Shown here: piece after piece, positions 16,901-26,061 of the stretch | Layout: every line of letters starts with the position of its first letter | Numbering within the stretch: position 1 is the stretch's first letter | Origin: Halobacteriovorax vibrionivorans | GTDB taxonomy: Bacteria; Bdellovibrionota; Bacteriovoracia; Bacteriovoracales; Bacteriovoracaceae | Assembly: GCF_003346865.1 (NCBI RefSeq) | Contig: NZ_QDKL01000001.1 | Location: 1,054,001 to 1,118,000, forward strand | Reading direction: 5' to 3' | DNA: 64,000 nt | Translations under genes and position numbers: made by a program | The notes under the pieces: generated by a model | Seen by the model: the letters and a program-made list of their open reading frames with translations, nothing else | What the model was told of the DNA's origin: nothing | Databases searched by the model: none

Positions 16901-19236
16901 TTATTGTTTACCAAGTCAATTCTCGTTGCGCCGTCATTGCCTTCATCAGGTGTCCAAGTTAAGTCTTTGTGCCTTCTCATCTCATTTCTAAGCCATTTCT
17001 TAAGTGTTCCATCACCATGCCCATGGACAATGATTAGATATGGTATATGACCCATTCTTAAATCATCAATACAAGAGAAGACTTTTTGCTGAAACTCACT
17101 TAGTCTCATTCCACGACAATTAACTTCAGTTGTATAATTAATTGTTTTGAAGACATTGATTTGTACTTCTTTCTTGGGCTTTGCCTTTTTATTGCGATCA
17201 ATACCTTGTTGATCAAAGAGAGAATTTTTAGGAACTGTTATTTTTTTACCATTGACCTCGACAATGCAATTCTTACCCTTAATCTCAGAGACTACACATG
17301 TTGTATTTAGGCGATCGCAAAAATAGCGGTGCCCCTGTTTGATCTCTTTTGCTACGGTACGTACTTCTTCTTTCGCTTTCTTCTCGTCATGATCAGGCTT
17401 TAGCTTTTCAAACTGTTTACTTAGATGTGTAATTTCATTACTTAGGCTTTTGGCCTTAACGTCATTTAGGCCTTTAATGATTTTTCGTATCTCTTTTTCA
17501 TAATTATCAAAAGCTCTCTGCTTTTCGAGAAAGAGAATACCTTCTTGAGACTTCTTTTGATTTTTTAATTCAAAGTTGAGCTGTTTATTCTCACGTAGTG
17601 TTTTATCGATTTTTTCTTGTTTCCGAGATAAATCCTGTAATAACTTTTCATATGTTACATATTTTGTATCTAACATCTTCTTAGCATTATCGAGAATTTT
17701 TGTAGGGATTGAATGTTCATGACTTAAGCGTTTGAAGATTTCAAGGGCCATTGATGAACCAGGGGTCCCCATAGCAAGTTTATATGTCGGACAATTCTTT
17801 TCAAAGTCATAACCAACATGGGCCGAAAGGAAGTCTGGATTGTCTTGCATTTTGGTTTTTAAAAGTTGGTGGTGAGTTGAAATAAGTACATCACATCCAA
17901 GCTCATGTGTAACATAGTTAATTATAGAGTATGCAAGAGAAGATGCTTCATCTGAAGATGTTGAATTAAATATCTCATCAGCGGCAATAAGTGAGTTATT
18001 TTGAATATTTTCAAGCATACCGAGAATGACTTTAACTTCACCAGCAAAAGAACTAAGTCCCATCTCAAGATCTTGATAGTCGCTATCAAAATAGAAGATA
18101 TCTGTTTTGTACTGTAATTTTGCCTTTTGTGCAGGAATGAAAAGCCCAAGTTTAAAAAATAGATGAGATATGACAATACTCTTTATACTTACTGTCTTTC
18201 CACCTGTATTAGGCCCAGAAATAATTATGCCTTTATGATTACTTTCTAGTTCAATACTATTTGTGACACACTCATCGATTAAAGGATGATAGAAGTCTGT
18301 AATGATGGTTTCACCATCAGCACTGATTTCTGGATAGCAGAAGTTTTTTGCATGTGAATAACTTGCTAATGTATTTGTATAATCAAGTGAAATATAGAAA
18401 GAATAAATATCTTTCATTACTTGAATATCATTACTGATTTGTTCAGAGTAGCCTTTACAGATCTGAGATAGTGCATAATCAATCTTGGAGTTTATTTCGA
18501 TTAATTCGTTGGCCATTTTTCTCGTCGATACAGGTTCGACAAAAAGTGTATTTCCTGTTGATGATCGAGCGACAATACTTCCAAGATCACTTCGGTAAGA
18601 ATCACTTCTAATAGGAATGACAAATCTTTCATTTATGATGTCAAATGTATCCATTTGTAGACGTTTAGAGATATCTTCATCTTTTAATATAAAGTTAATC
18701 GTCTCACGTATTCTTCTTTCAAGTGATATTTGTTCTTGAATCAAAGGTGCAATAATTGGATGTTTTTCAAGGTGTACGCTTCCATCGGCATCAACAAACT
18801 TTCTAAATGGGTTGATGAATTTACTTTTTAGGCGTTGAGTTTTATTAATGAAATCTTCAAGGATTTCTCTATAGTCTCCAAAGTTAAGTGTTCGCTTAAT
18901 TGGAAAAAGATTCTCAATAAGATTTGCTAAAAAGTTAAGTTGATCTATTGTTGCAACGCCGCCTTTAGAGATGTAGTTAAGCGCGTTATGGTTCTCTTGA
19001 TTATCTCTTAGATTGCTAAAGAATATCTCATGTAAACTTCCTATCTCATCAATCTTTTTAATTAATTCGTTTAAATTAGAAAAGTGAGAAGCTAAGGATT
19101 CAAATTCGTAAACCTTTGGGTTTTGTTCTATAATGCTTTTATTGGTATCAAATTTCGCATACGTTGTAATTTCTGAAGCAATTTTACTCCAGTCAATATT
19201 ACTAAGCGTTTGTGACAAAATAGTTGGATTATTCAT
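16897..19236 (-). CDS. mutS2: MutS2-type ATPase with Smr domain
   Basis: About 779 residues. The order is typical: an N-terminal core/lever region, ATPase with Walker A GPNTGGKTVS, AADEIFNSTSSDE as Walker B/signature, and CDVLISTHH. A long coiled coil follows, then a small KOW-like segment and a C-terminal Smr domain (IIVHGHGDGTLKKWL). MutS2 is known as an anti-recombination factor and, in Bacillus subtilis, as a factor that splits collided ribosomes. The usual LDLRG nuclease motif at the start of Smr is VNCRG here, so nuclease activity is doubtful. I choose the ATG at 19236; an earlier in-frame ATG at 19347 adds 37 residues not typical of the family. Its start overlaps the divergent NFACT gene start. 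Confidence 0.93.
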   Translation of the reverse strand: MNNPTILSQTLSNIDWSKIASEITTYAKFDTNKSIIEQNPKVYEFESLASHFSNLNELIKKIDEIGSLHEIFFSNLRDNQENHNALNYISKGGVATIDQLNFLANLIENLFPIKRTLNFGDYREILEDFINKTQRLKSKFINPFRKFVDADGSVHLEKHPIIAPLIQEQISLERRIRETINFILKDEDISKRLQMDTFDIINERFVIPIRSDSYRSDLGSIVARSSTGNTLFVEPVSTRKMANELIEINSKIDYALSQICKGYSEQISNDIQVMKDIYSFYISLDYTNTLASYSHAKNFCYPEISADGETIITDFYHPLIDECVTNSIELESNHKGIIISGPNTGGKTVSIKSIVISHLFFKLGLFIPAQKAKLQYKTDIFYFDSDYQDLEMGLSSFAGEVKVILGMLENIQNNSLIAADEIFNSTSSDEASSLAYSIINYVTHELGCDVLISTHHQLLKTKMQDNPDFLSAHVGYDFEKNCPTYKLAMGTPGSSMALEIFKRLSHEHSIPTKILDNAKKMLDTKYVTYEKLLQDLSRKQEKIDKTLRENKQLNFELKNQKKSQEGILFLEKQRAFDNYEKEIRKIIKGLNDVKAKSLSNEITHLSKQFEKLKPDHDEKKAKEEVRTVAKEIKQGHRYFCDRLNTTCVVSEIKGKNCIVEVNGKKITVPKNSLFDQQGIDRNKKAKPKKEVQINVFKTINYTTEVNCRGMRLSEFQQKVFSCIDDLRMGHIPYLIIVHGHGDGTLKKWLRNEMRRHKDLTWTPDEGNDGATRIDLVNNN

Positions 19237-20536
19237 GAATTTAAATTTCTCAGAGCTTGGACAAAATGTCGATAAAATTAACAAGCAAATTATGGAAAAT
19301 GGGGAATCAACATGTCCTAAAATCCAAAAGATTTTTTCATCAGGCAAGTTGCTATTACTTCAACTTAGGCTTAGGGGAAAAAACCTTTGTATAACGATTG
19401 GCAGAGGTGGAGAATACTGTGGGGTTTGGGATACGATTCAAACTATACCTTCAGAATATCGTATCCAAAGAGATCAGTTCCTCGAGTTTTTAAGATCAAA
19501 TATAAGAAATGCGAGACTCGTTAAAATAGAAGCAGATACACTTGATAAGTGTTTATCCTTTCAGTTTCTAGATAAATCTAGGCTATTGTTATTTTGGAAA
19601 GGCCGACAGCTATATTTCTCATATATTTATCAATCTAATAACAAATGGATGCACTTCTCTCCATGGATTTCACAAAAGAAACTTGAGTTTAATGAAGAGT
19701 CTGATTTTGATTTATTTGATGAAATAGGGCGTAAACAATTAGATATAAAGAATATTAAAGAATCAAAACTTGTTCTAGAGGCGAATGATGTCTTTAATAA
19801 AAAAGTTGAAACTGGTTACAATAAGAAACTACTACGTAAAAAGTCTCTTATCTCTAAAGACCTAGAGAATTGTAAGATTAGACATGAAATCGAAGAGAAA
19901 TTAATTAAGGATGACTTAGATTTATCAGGTCACGTTTTTAAATATAAGAACTTCAAAGTTAAATTTGATTATAGTGCAAATTATTATCAAAAAAAGAATA
20001 GTGTTTTCACTAAGATAAAGAAATTAAAAAAAGGTGAGGAGTTTCTCACTAAGAGATTACAAGATGTGATCGAAGAATTAGAGAATAAAAAACAAACCTT
20101 TGTTCAGGAAAAAGTAAATACTCCAATATGGAAGAAAGTAGCACAAAGTAGTAATGAACCTAAAAAGTCGGATGATCATGTCATTGTAAAATGGGGCGAA
20201 ATCTCAATCGCCATTGGCCTAAATACGAGAGGAAATGATTATATCAGAGGTAAATGGTCAACTAAGGGAGATATGTGGTTTCACCTAGATGGTGATAAAA
20301 GTGCACACCTAATTGCGAAAAATGCTGATACCTTTGATTTTGATACTTATAGTGTCCTTGCTTCAATGCTTGCTGAGTACAGTGAATTTGGTGCGGATCA
20401 AATACCTGTGATTTTTACTCAGGTAGAAAACTTGAAAGGAGTCAAGGGAGCACAAGGTAAGGTCATTTATAAGAAAGAAAAGCATTTAATACTTCCAAAA
20501 GTCAATTGGAAGGAAATAATTTCAACTAGTTGGTAA
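19235..20536 (+). CDS. NFACT-family (RqcH-like) protein
   Basis: 433 residues. The N-terminal NFACT-N-like domain begins MNLNFSELGQNVDKINKQI and contains LRLRGKNLCITIGRGG. The middle (about 180-320) is a lysine-rich coiled coil. The C-terminal NFACT-R domain reads RGNDYIRGKWSTKGDMWFH, then a segment comparable to HIPGSHV in other members (GDKSAHLI). RqcH binds the 60S-like large subunit with a stalled peptidyl-tRNA and adds alanine tails. At the position of the DR motif needed for tRNA binding the sequence is D104-K105. It is shorter than RqcH (about 570), with no clear helix-hairpin-helix part. The ATG at 19235 is preferred over one at 19133 lying inside mutS2. Confidence 0.82.
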   Translation: MNLNFSELGQNVDKINKQIMENGESTCPKIQKIFSSGKLLLLQLRLRGKNLCITIGRGGEYCGVWDTIQTIPSEYRIQRDQFLEFLRSNIRNARLVKIEADTLDKCLSFQFLDKSRLLLFWKGRQLYFSYIYQSNNKWMHFSPWISQKKLEFNEESDFDLFDEIGRKQLDIKNIKESKLVLEANDVFNKKVETGYNKKLLRKKSLISKDLENCKIRHEIEEKLIKDDLDLSGHVFKYKNFKVKFDYSANYYQKKNSVFTKIKKLKKGEEFLTKRLQDVIEELENKKQTFVQEKVNTPIWKKVAQSSNEPKKSDDHVIVKWGEISIAIGLNTRGNDYIRGKWSTKGDMWFHLDGDKSAHLIAKNADTFDFDTYSVLASMLAEYSEFGADQIPVIFTQVENLKGVKGAQGKVIYKKEKHLILPKVNWKEIISTSW

Positions 20537-20544
20537 TGCTGTAT

Positions 20545-20571
20545 GTCCCTTTTAAAATAGCTTAAAAGGAC
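20545..20571 (+). promoter_or_regulatory. Hairpin covering the ribosome binding site of the next gene
   Basis: GTCCCTTTTAA (20545-20555) pairs with TTAAAAGGAC (20562-20571), ten pairs with one bulged C. The AAAAGGA ribosome binding site of the gene at 20577 is inside the 3' arm. It may also serve as a terminator for the NFACT gene (GTTTT follows). Confidence 0.55.
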
Positions 20572-20576
20572 GTTTT

Positions 20577-21359
20577 ATGCTTAAATTTAATATTTCGCTA
20601 ATTGTTGTATTACTTCTATCTGTATCTTCAGTTTTTTCAAATAACGAAAAAATTTTTGAAGACCATAAATTAAGAACCTACACACCACTAGCAGGTGAAA
20701 TTAAAGATCTATTCTTTGATATTAGGGAACCTAACTTGGAAAGTTACGTTAAGTCGAATACGGCATTGGTACCGGATGATGTCTACTATCGAGTGTATTG
20801 GTCATTTCCAAATAACATACGTGTTCGAGTCGAAGGACTACCTGAGAAAGGATTTGATTTATTAAAGCAAACACTAATTGCTAAGGTTAAGCCATATGTT
20901 GAGTTGATTTTAGCTAAAGATTTAACAACTGCTTTAGAATCAAGTGTTTATAAAAAAGATACGAAAGAGTCGGCCCGATATATTAGGGTGAAGTCAAAAA
21001 AAGAATTACTAGACTTAGCTGTATCGTTCTATTCAAGTGGTCATATTAAATCAATTGAAACAAAGAGCCCAAACCTTATCACTACAACCGCTTTTTCATA
21101 CTCTAAAAAGTCGTGGGCCAAAGGCAAGAGTGTTGTTTCTCAAATCGTTATTAGTGAAGGTCGTGGGGTGTCTTCAGTTAAAAAAGAAATTGAAATTGAA
21201 TACGATAAAGTGAATACGTTTGGTCTTCCAAGTGAAATTAATACAGTCTCTTATGCCATGAACGGTGATAAGAAGATTGATCTTGGAAAAATGAATTTGA
21301 AGGTGAATAATTATCATATCAATACAGGCAAAGCTAAGAAGTTTATGGGTATTGAATAA
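20577..21359 (+). CDS. Secreted or periplasmic protein, function unknown
   Basis: 260 residues with a clear signal peptide (FNISLIVVLLLSVSSVFS, cut after residue 21 or so). The mature part has alternating beta strands (YYRVYWSFPNNIRVRVEGL, SQIVISEGRG, VKKEIEIEYDKV) and basic residues. The shape could suggest a LolA/LppX-like lipoprotein-carrier fold, but there is no diagnostic motif, so I leave it unnamed. The stop overlaps the start of the methyltransferase gene (TAATG). Its ribosome binding site is in a hairpin. Confidence 0.78.
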   Translation: MLKFNISLIVVLLLSVSSVFSNNEKIFEDHKLRTYTPLAGEIKDLFFDIREPNLESYVKSNTALVPDDVYYRVYWSFPNNIRVRVEGLPEKGFDLLKQTLIAKVKPYVELILAKDLTTALESSVYKKDTKESARYIRVKSKKELLDLAVSFYSSGHIKSIETKSPNLITTTAFSYSKKSWAKGKSVVSQIVISEGRGVSSVKKEIEIEYDKVNTFGLPSEINTVSYAMNGDKKIDLGKMNLKVNNYHINTGKAKKFMGIE

Positions 21360-22537
21360 TGAGAACAATAAATATAAAGAAGAAAATAAATCTTCGGTTT
21401 GAAGAAAAAGTAATACTGCTTTCTGAAAATGATATTGAAGATAGTTTGAAATCTTATCGACCTGGTGAATGGTGCTTCTTTGAATTTAATAAAGCTAAGT
21501 ACATAGGCTTTGTTAATCCAAATTCTTCTCGTAAAAAAAATATATGTGTTTATAAGTATTCACAAGATGACCCCTTATCCTTAATTAAGAACTTAATTAA
21601 CAATGCAGTTTCTTATAGAAAAGAGATTGGCTATGCTCTAGATTCGAGACTCATTTACGGAGAAGCGGACGGTCTGCCTGGTGTTATTGTCGATTCCTAT
21701 GAAAACTGTGCTATTTTACAAATTAACTCAGCAGGAATGGATCAGTTTCGAAATGATATAAAGACATATCTCAATGAATTGATTGATAAAGATGTTTTAC
21801 TTCTAGATAACGAAACATATCGAAAGATTGAAGAACTTCCCACTTTTAAAAAAGATGATTTGCCTGAAGTTATAAGTGTAACTGAAAATGGATTTAAATA
21901 TAAAATCGATAGAGAGTTGATGCAAAAAGTAGGTTACTACTACGATCATAGAGAAAATCGTCGTAAATTTGAAGAGCTAACGATAAGAACTGGGCAATCA
22001 TTTAAGAAAGGCTTAGATCTGTTTACATATGTTGGTTCTTGGGGACTGCATCTACTTAGAGCAAATGTTTCAAAAGTCGATTTTGTTGATCAGGCAAATA
22101 TGCAAGGTGTCGTCGATGAGCATCTCAGTCTTAATAATTTTTCGGGCAAGGGAACATTTATTAGAAGTGATGTATTTAAGTTTCTTGATGGTGCAATAAA
22201 TAGCGGTAATGAATATGATATTATCGTTTGTGATCCTCCAGCATTTAGTAAGAACTATAAAGATAAGAAAGCTGCACTTAAAGGTTATGAAAAATTATAT
22301 AACAAAATTTTTCAAATAATTGAAAACGGTGGCCTTCTTGCCGCTGCATCATGTACCCAAAATATTAGTATGAGTGAATTAGATCAATGTGTTCTGAAAG
22401 CTGCTAATAAAATAGGGGTAAGTGTAAAATTAATTGATACAGGTATTCAAGGGCTTGATCACCCAATATCAAATTTAGATTCAAGATCAAATTACATAAA
22501 ATATTTAGCATATAAGGTGGATAGAAATGACAGATAA
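21359..22537 (+). CDS. Class I SAM-dependent rRNA methyltransferase (RlmI family)
   Basis: 392 residues. An N-terminal PUA-like region precedes the EADGLPGVIVD motif typical of RlmI/YccW proteins. The methyltransferase core follows: KVGYYYDHRENRR, motif I LDLFTYVGSWGLHLL, motif IV IIVCDPPAFSKN, and AAASCTQNIS with the cysteine used by m5C-forming enzymes. RlmI makes m5C1962 in 23S rRNA; this relative probably methylates 23S rRNA as well, exact base not known. It overlaps the secreted protein gene by one base and moxR by 11. Confidence 0.87.
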   Translation: MRTINIKKKINLRFEEKVILLSENDIEDSLKSYRPGEWCFFEFNKAKYIGFVNPNSSRKKNICVYKYSQDDPLSLIKNLINNAVSYRKEIGYALDSRLIYGEADGLPGVIVDSYENCAILQINSAGMDQFRNDIKTYLNELIDKDVLLLDNETYRKIEELPTFKKDDLPEVISVTENGFKYKIDRELMQKVGYYYDHRENRRKFEELTIRTGQSFKKGLDLFTYVGSWGLHLLRANVSKVDFVDQANMQGVVDEHLSLNNFSGKGTFIRSDVFKFLDGAINSGNEYDIIVCDPPAFSKNYKDKKAALKGYEKLYNKIFQIIENGGLLAAASCTQNISMSELDQCVLKAANKIGVSVKLIDTGIQGLDHPISNLDSRSNYIKYLAYKVDRNDR

Positions 22538-23474
22538 TTCAAGACAAAAAGTACTAAGTGTCTTAGACAGAGCAAAACGTATTGTTTATGGACAAGATGA
22601 AATGCTTGATAGCATTATCGCAGCTCTTGTTTGTGAAGGACATTTACTAATTGAAGGTATGCCTGGGCTTGGTAAAACTCTTTCTGTTTCTACAATGAGT
22701 AAGCTCTGTGATTTAACATTTAAAAGAGTTCAATTTACACCAGACTTACTTCCATCGGACTTAGTGGGGACTATGGTCTACTCTCAACAAAAAGAAGAGT
22801 TTTCTACTAAGTTTGGCCCAATCTTTACACAACTTTTACTCGCAGATGAAATAAACCGTTCCCCTGCTAAGGTACAATCGGCTTTATTAGAGGCCATGGC
22901 AGAAAAACAAGTAACAATTGGAGATTCTACACATAAGCTATCGAGCCCATTTGTCGTTCTTGCTACGCAAAACCCGATAGAGCAAGAGGGGACATATCCT
23001 CTTCCTGAAGCACAGCTTGATCGTTTTATGATGAAGGTACAAGTGAATTATCCAGACTTTGAAGCTGAAAAATCAATTCTTGATATGGAAAAAATTAAAG
23101 ATGAAATGGCTTCTATTCTTTCAACAGATGACATTCTTTCAATTAGAGATGAAGTCGAAAAAGTATATGTTGATGATAAAATGAAAGACTTAATTGTAAA
23201 GATTGTAAGAGCAACAAGACCTGGTGATCAGCACTTTTCTCCTGACTTTAAAGGGTTGGTTCAAGCAGGTGCTTCTCCACGTGCAGCAATTTGGCTACAC
23301 AAGCTTGGAAGATTTAATGCCTTTATGGCCCAAAGAGACTATGTTTCACCAGATGATATTATGAAAGTTGTTGCCTCTGTCCTAGGGCATAGAATTATTC
23401 TTACTTATGAAGCCACTATTGATGGCCAAAACGCAAGGGATATTGCAGTTAAGATCGCACAAAAGATGATTTAA
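22527..23474 (+). CDS. moxR: MoxR-family AAA+ ATPase
   Basis: 315 residues. Walker A GMPGLGKT (about 44-51), the FTPDLLPSDLVG segment, Walker B LLLADEINRSPAKVQSALLEAM, sensor-1 ATQNP, and the C-terminal lid with ASPRAAIWL are all typical of MoxR. MoxR ATPases act as chaperones that mature or remodel partner proteins, usually those with VWA domains encoded in the same operon. Here a DUF58 gene and two VWA genes follow directly, so the operon is a standard MoxR/Bat set. Confidence 0.95.
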   Translation: MTDNSRQKVLSVLDRAKRIVYGQDEMLDSIIAALVCEGHLLIEGMPGLGKTLSVSTMSKLCDLTFKRVQFTPDLLPSDLVGTMVYSQQKEEFSTKFGPIFTQLLLADEINRSPAKVQSALLEAMAEKQVTIGDSTHKLSSPFVVLATQNPIEQEGTYPLPEAQLDRFMMKVQVNYPDFEAEKSILDMEKIKDEMASILSTDDILSIRDEVEKVYVDDKMKDLIVKIVRATRPGDQHFSPDFKGLVQAGASPRAAIWLHKLGRFNAFMAQRDYVSPDDIMKVVASVLGHRIILTYEATIDGQNARDIAVKIAQKMI

Positions 23475-23475
23475 T

Positions 23476-24321
23476 ATGAAATCAGTTGAAGTACATAAAA
23501 TTGTCCAAGGAATGAAGAATAGTCTTTTTAAAAGGGCCAATTCTTTTTCTATTGGAATGCTTAAGTCTCACTTTAGAGGCACGGGGCTTAAGTTTAAAGA
23601 ACATCAAGTGTATGTTCATGGTGATGATGTACGTTTTATAGACTGGAAGATGGTGGCAAAAACGAATACACCATATATTAAGACATTTGAAGAAGAAAGA
23701 AATGTTGAAATAACAATATTATTAGATTGTAGTCCCGGAATGGTAATTGGTCATAATGGCGTCTCTAAAATACAGGCGGCTTTTGAAATTATCAGCCTTT
23801 TATACTTACTTTCAGAAAAAACACATGACTATATTGAAACAATAATTTGTTTAAACGATAAAGTTGTAAGAGTTCAAAAGAAAAGAGGAGAAGCAGGCCT
23901 CGTCGCATTTGTCGACAGCTTGAGAAAATCTAAAGTTATTGATGAAAATGGTGAAGTGAATACGGAATTTCTTGTGAATCAAAAAGAAAGAAATTTCGCA
24001 AAATTTGATAAAGAGCTAGTAAGAGAGTTTTATAAAAAAAGAGAGGTCGTTATACTAAGTGACTTCTATGAATTTCTTTCTCCTGAGACCTTAAAGAGGT
24101 TAACGGTTAGAAGGCACGTTCATGCCTTCAGGCTGTTAACTCCCTTAGATACTTCTGATGAGTTTAGATTTACTCTAGTTGGACGAATCGCAGGAAAGGG
24201 GAGTGGACGAGTTAATACTCGTTTTAAAGGGAAAAATGAAAAGTTAGATTATGATTTTCGTTTGAAAGATATTGATGTTAGTGATCGTTATTTAGATGTT
24301 TTTGTAAAGGAGATGCTATGA
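23476..24321 (+). CDS. DUF58 (VWA-like) protein
   Basis: 281 residues, soluble. SHFRGTGLKFKEHQVYVHGDDVRFIDWK is the DUF58 hallmark (a long run with G-x-D-x-R-x-I-D-W), followed by a VWA-like metal-site segment LLDCSPGM. In that segment the third serine of DxSxS is a glycine, so metal binding may be altered. It starts one base after moxR and overlaps the next gene by four bases. Proteins of this type are encoded beside MoxR; their molecular role is not settled. Confidence 0.92.
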   Translation: MKSVEVHKIVQGMKNSLFKRANSFSIGMLKSHFRGTGLKFKEHQVYVHGDDVRFIDWKMVAKTNTPYIKTFEEERNVEITILLDCSPGMVIGHNGVSKIQAAFEIISLLYLLSEKTHDYIETIICLNDKVVRVQKKRGEAGLVAFVDSLRKSKVIDENGEVNTEFLVNQKERNFAKFDKELVREFYKKREVVILSDFYEFLSPETLKRLTVRRHVHAFRLLTPLDTSDEFRFTLVGRIAGKGSGRVNTRFKGKNEKLDYDFRLKDIDVSDRYLDVFVKEML

Positions 24322-25082
24322 GATTTCTTTTACTTATTATTTCTATTCTGTCTCTGTCTACGTTTGCACTTGATACAAAGCTAACACTTGAGCTTATCAA
24401 TAAAGAGAGTTCATGGGATGTTGGTGAAATAAAAGACTTTAAAATCATGCTACATCCAATTAGTGAAGTAAGTGATCAGGATATTAAAAAATCATTACTT
24501 TCTAGAAACTTTGTGGACATGATTAAAATCCTAAAAATAAAGAAGCAATTTATTTTAAAAGAAAATCCAGAGTATTATATTGTTGAAGCTAGAGGTGTGC
24601 TAATAAGCGAACCTAAGCCTAACTTTCCAAAGATTTGGGACTATCGCGGTATGGCAGTCGCTGTGGATTATTCTGCTATATCATTTTCTAATACTCCGGT
24701 TTCAAGACAGGACTTCTTTGTTTTTGATAAGAGTGTGCCTGGCCAGTTAAGTCCTTTAATGATTCTGTTAATTTCTATAACTGCAATCGTTGTTCTTATT
24801 TTAATCTTTATATTCTTTCGTAAGATTAAAACAAAGAATGCTCAAAAGAAGCATTGGCAGAATATTGTTGATGAATTTAAGAGGGTATCAGATCGTAAAG
24901 GTCACGAGTATATATACTCAAATCGTCATAAGTTTTATGAAATATTTTCTAATAAAGATGCTTATGTCGAATATTTAAACTTAACTAATAAAGTTCAGTA
25001 TAAGAAGGATTGGGATCAGAGTGACTTAATAACATTAGAGGAGGCCCATCGTAAGGCCAAGGAGAATATTGTTGTTAGATAG
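24318..25082 (+). CDS. Bat-operon membrane protein (DUF4381-like position)
   Basis: 254 residues with a signal peptide (FLLLIISILSLSTFA), a periplasmic domain of about 120 residues, one membrane segment (LMILLISITAIVVLILIFIFF, about 146-166), and a cytoplasmic tail. This layout and its place between DUF58 and BatA match the small membrane component of Bat operons in Bdellovibrio, Leptospira and Bacteroidota. No catalytic motif is visible. Overlaps with both neighbours point to coupling. Confidence 0.8.
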   Translation: MRFLLLIISILSLSTFALDTKLTLELINKESSWDVGEIKDFKIMLHPISEVSDQDIKKSLLSRNFVDMIKILKIKKQFILKENPEYYIVEARGVLISEPKPNFPKIWDYRGMAVAVDYSAISFSNTPVSRQDFFVFDKSVPGQLSPLMILLISITAIVVLILIFIFFRKIKTKNAQKKHWQNIVDEFKRVSDRKGHEYIYSNRHKFYEIFSNKDAYVEYLNLTNKVQYKKDWDQSDLITLEEAHRKAKENIVVR

Positions 25083-26061
25083 TTACGTGTTTCAAAATAA
25101 ATATTTATTTATTGCTGGTCTAGTAGGATTACTCTTTTGGATCTTAGACTTCTTCAGTGTCATGAGAAAAGGGGAGTTAATTCTACCTCCAAAATATCGT
25201 ACACAAAATGTCTTCTCAATTATGCGAGGTATCTTGTTAGTTCTTGGTGTTATCTCTTGGCTTCTTATTAGCTTCGCTCTAATGGGGCCCAAAACCCCGA
25301 TGGGTAAGAGTAATGTAAAAAAAGAAATTAATGACATCTATTTTGTTGTGGATGTTTCACGTTCGATGCTCGCAGAAGACTTTCCTCCAAATCGCTTGGA
25401 AGCAGCTAAGGAACAGATACGAAAGTTCGTTGAGCTCTCGCCAGTAGATCGTATTGGAATTATTATGTTTGGAGATAAGGTCTTTACTCTAATTCCTGTT
25501 ACAACTGATTTAAAGCTTGTGGAACAATCAATAGAACAAATTAAAATTGGTTTTTTAGGTTCTGGTACAAATATTGGAGACGCTTTAGGTCTGGCACTTG
25601 CAAGATCTGAGACGAGTATAGCGGCGAATAAGTCAATTGTTCTTCTAACTGATGGTAGTGCTAATGCTGGTCTAATGTCACCTATGCAGGCCGCTGAAAA
25701 AGCAAAAGAGCTTGGAATTAAGATCTATACAATTGGTATTGGTGGTGATCCTAATGCCAAACTACCGGTTGGTAGAGATGCATATGGACGTAAACGTTAT
25801 CAAAATATGCCAGGCCAAAGCATGGACTTTGAAACTCTTCGCAAGATTGCACAAGAGTCTGGTGGAAAAGACTTTGTGGCCTCAGACAATGACTCTCTTA
25901 ATGAAGTTTTATCTGAAATTAATAAGCTTGAAAGGAAAGGCCTCGAAATTAAAGGACGAATAATCTATAAAGAGGACTACTATAAATATCTGATGGCCGG
26001 ATTCTTCTTATTAGTTTTTGTTGAATCTATTCGACGTATTGGATATAGGGAAGTTGCGTAA
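25069..26061 (+). CDS. batA: BatA: membrane-anchored von Willebrand factor A protein
   Basis: 330 residues. Two N-terminal membrane segments (about 12-28 and 50-68) precede a VWA domain with MIDAS motif VDVSRSM, the downstream T of LGSGTNIGDAL, and VLLTDGSANAG. A last membrane segment is near residues 305-320. The VWA domain faces the periplasm and is thought to form Bat complexes linked to stress (aerotolerance) and envelope function. The start is a TTG: AAGGAG lies four bases before the one at 25069 and seven before the TTG at 25072, and the second may be the true start. It ends in TAATG, shared with the next start. Confidence 0.93.
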   Translation: MLLDSYVFQNKYLFIAGLVGLLFWILDFFSVMRKGELILPPKYRTQNVFSIMRGILLVLGVISWLLISFALMGPKTPMGKSNVKKEINDIYFVVDVSRSMLAEDFPPNRLEAAKEQIRKFVELSPVDRIGIIMFGDKVFTLIPVTTDLKLVEQSIEQIKIGFLGSGTNIGDALGLALARSETSIAANKSIVLLTDGSANAGLMSPMQAAEKAKELGIKIYTIGIGGDPNAKLPVGRDAYGRKRYQNMPGQSMDFETLRKIAQESGGKDFVASDNDSLNEVLSEINKLERKGLEIKGRIIYKEDYYKYLMAGFFLLVFVESIRRIGYREVA

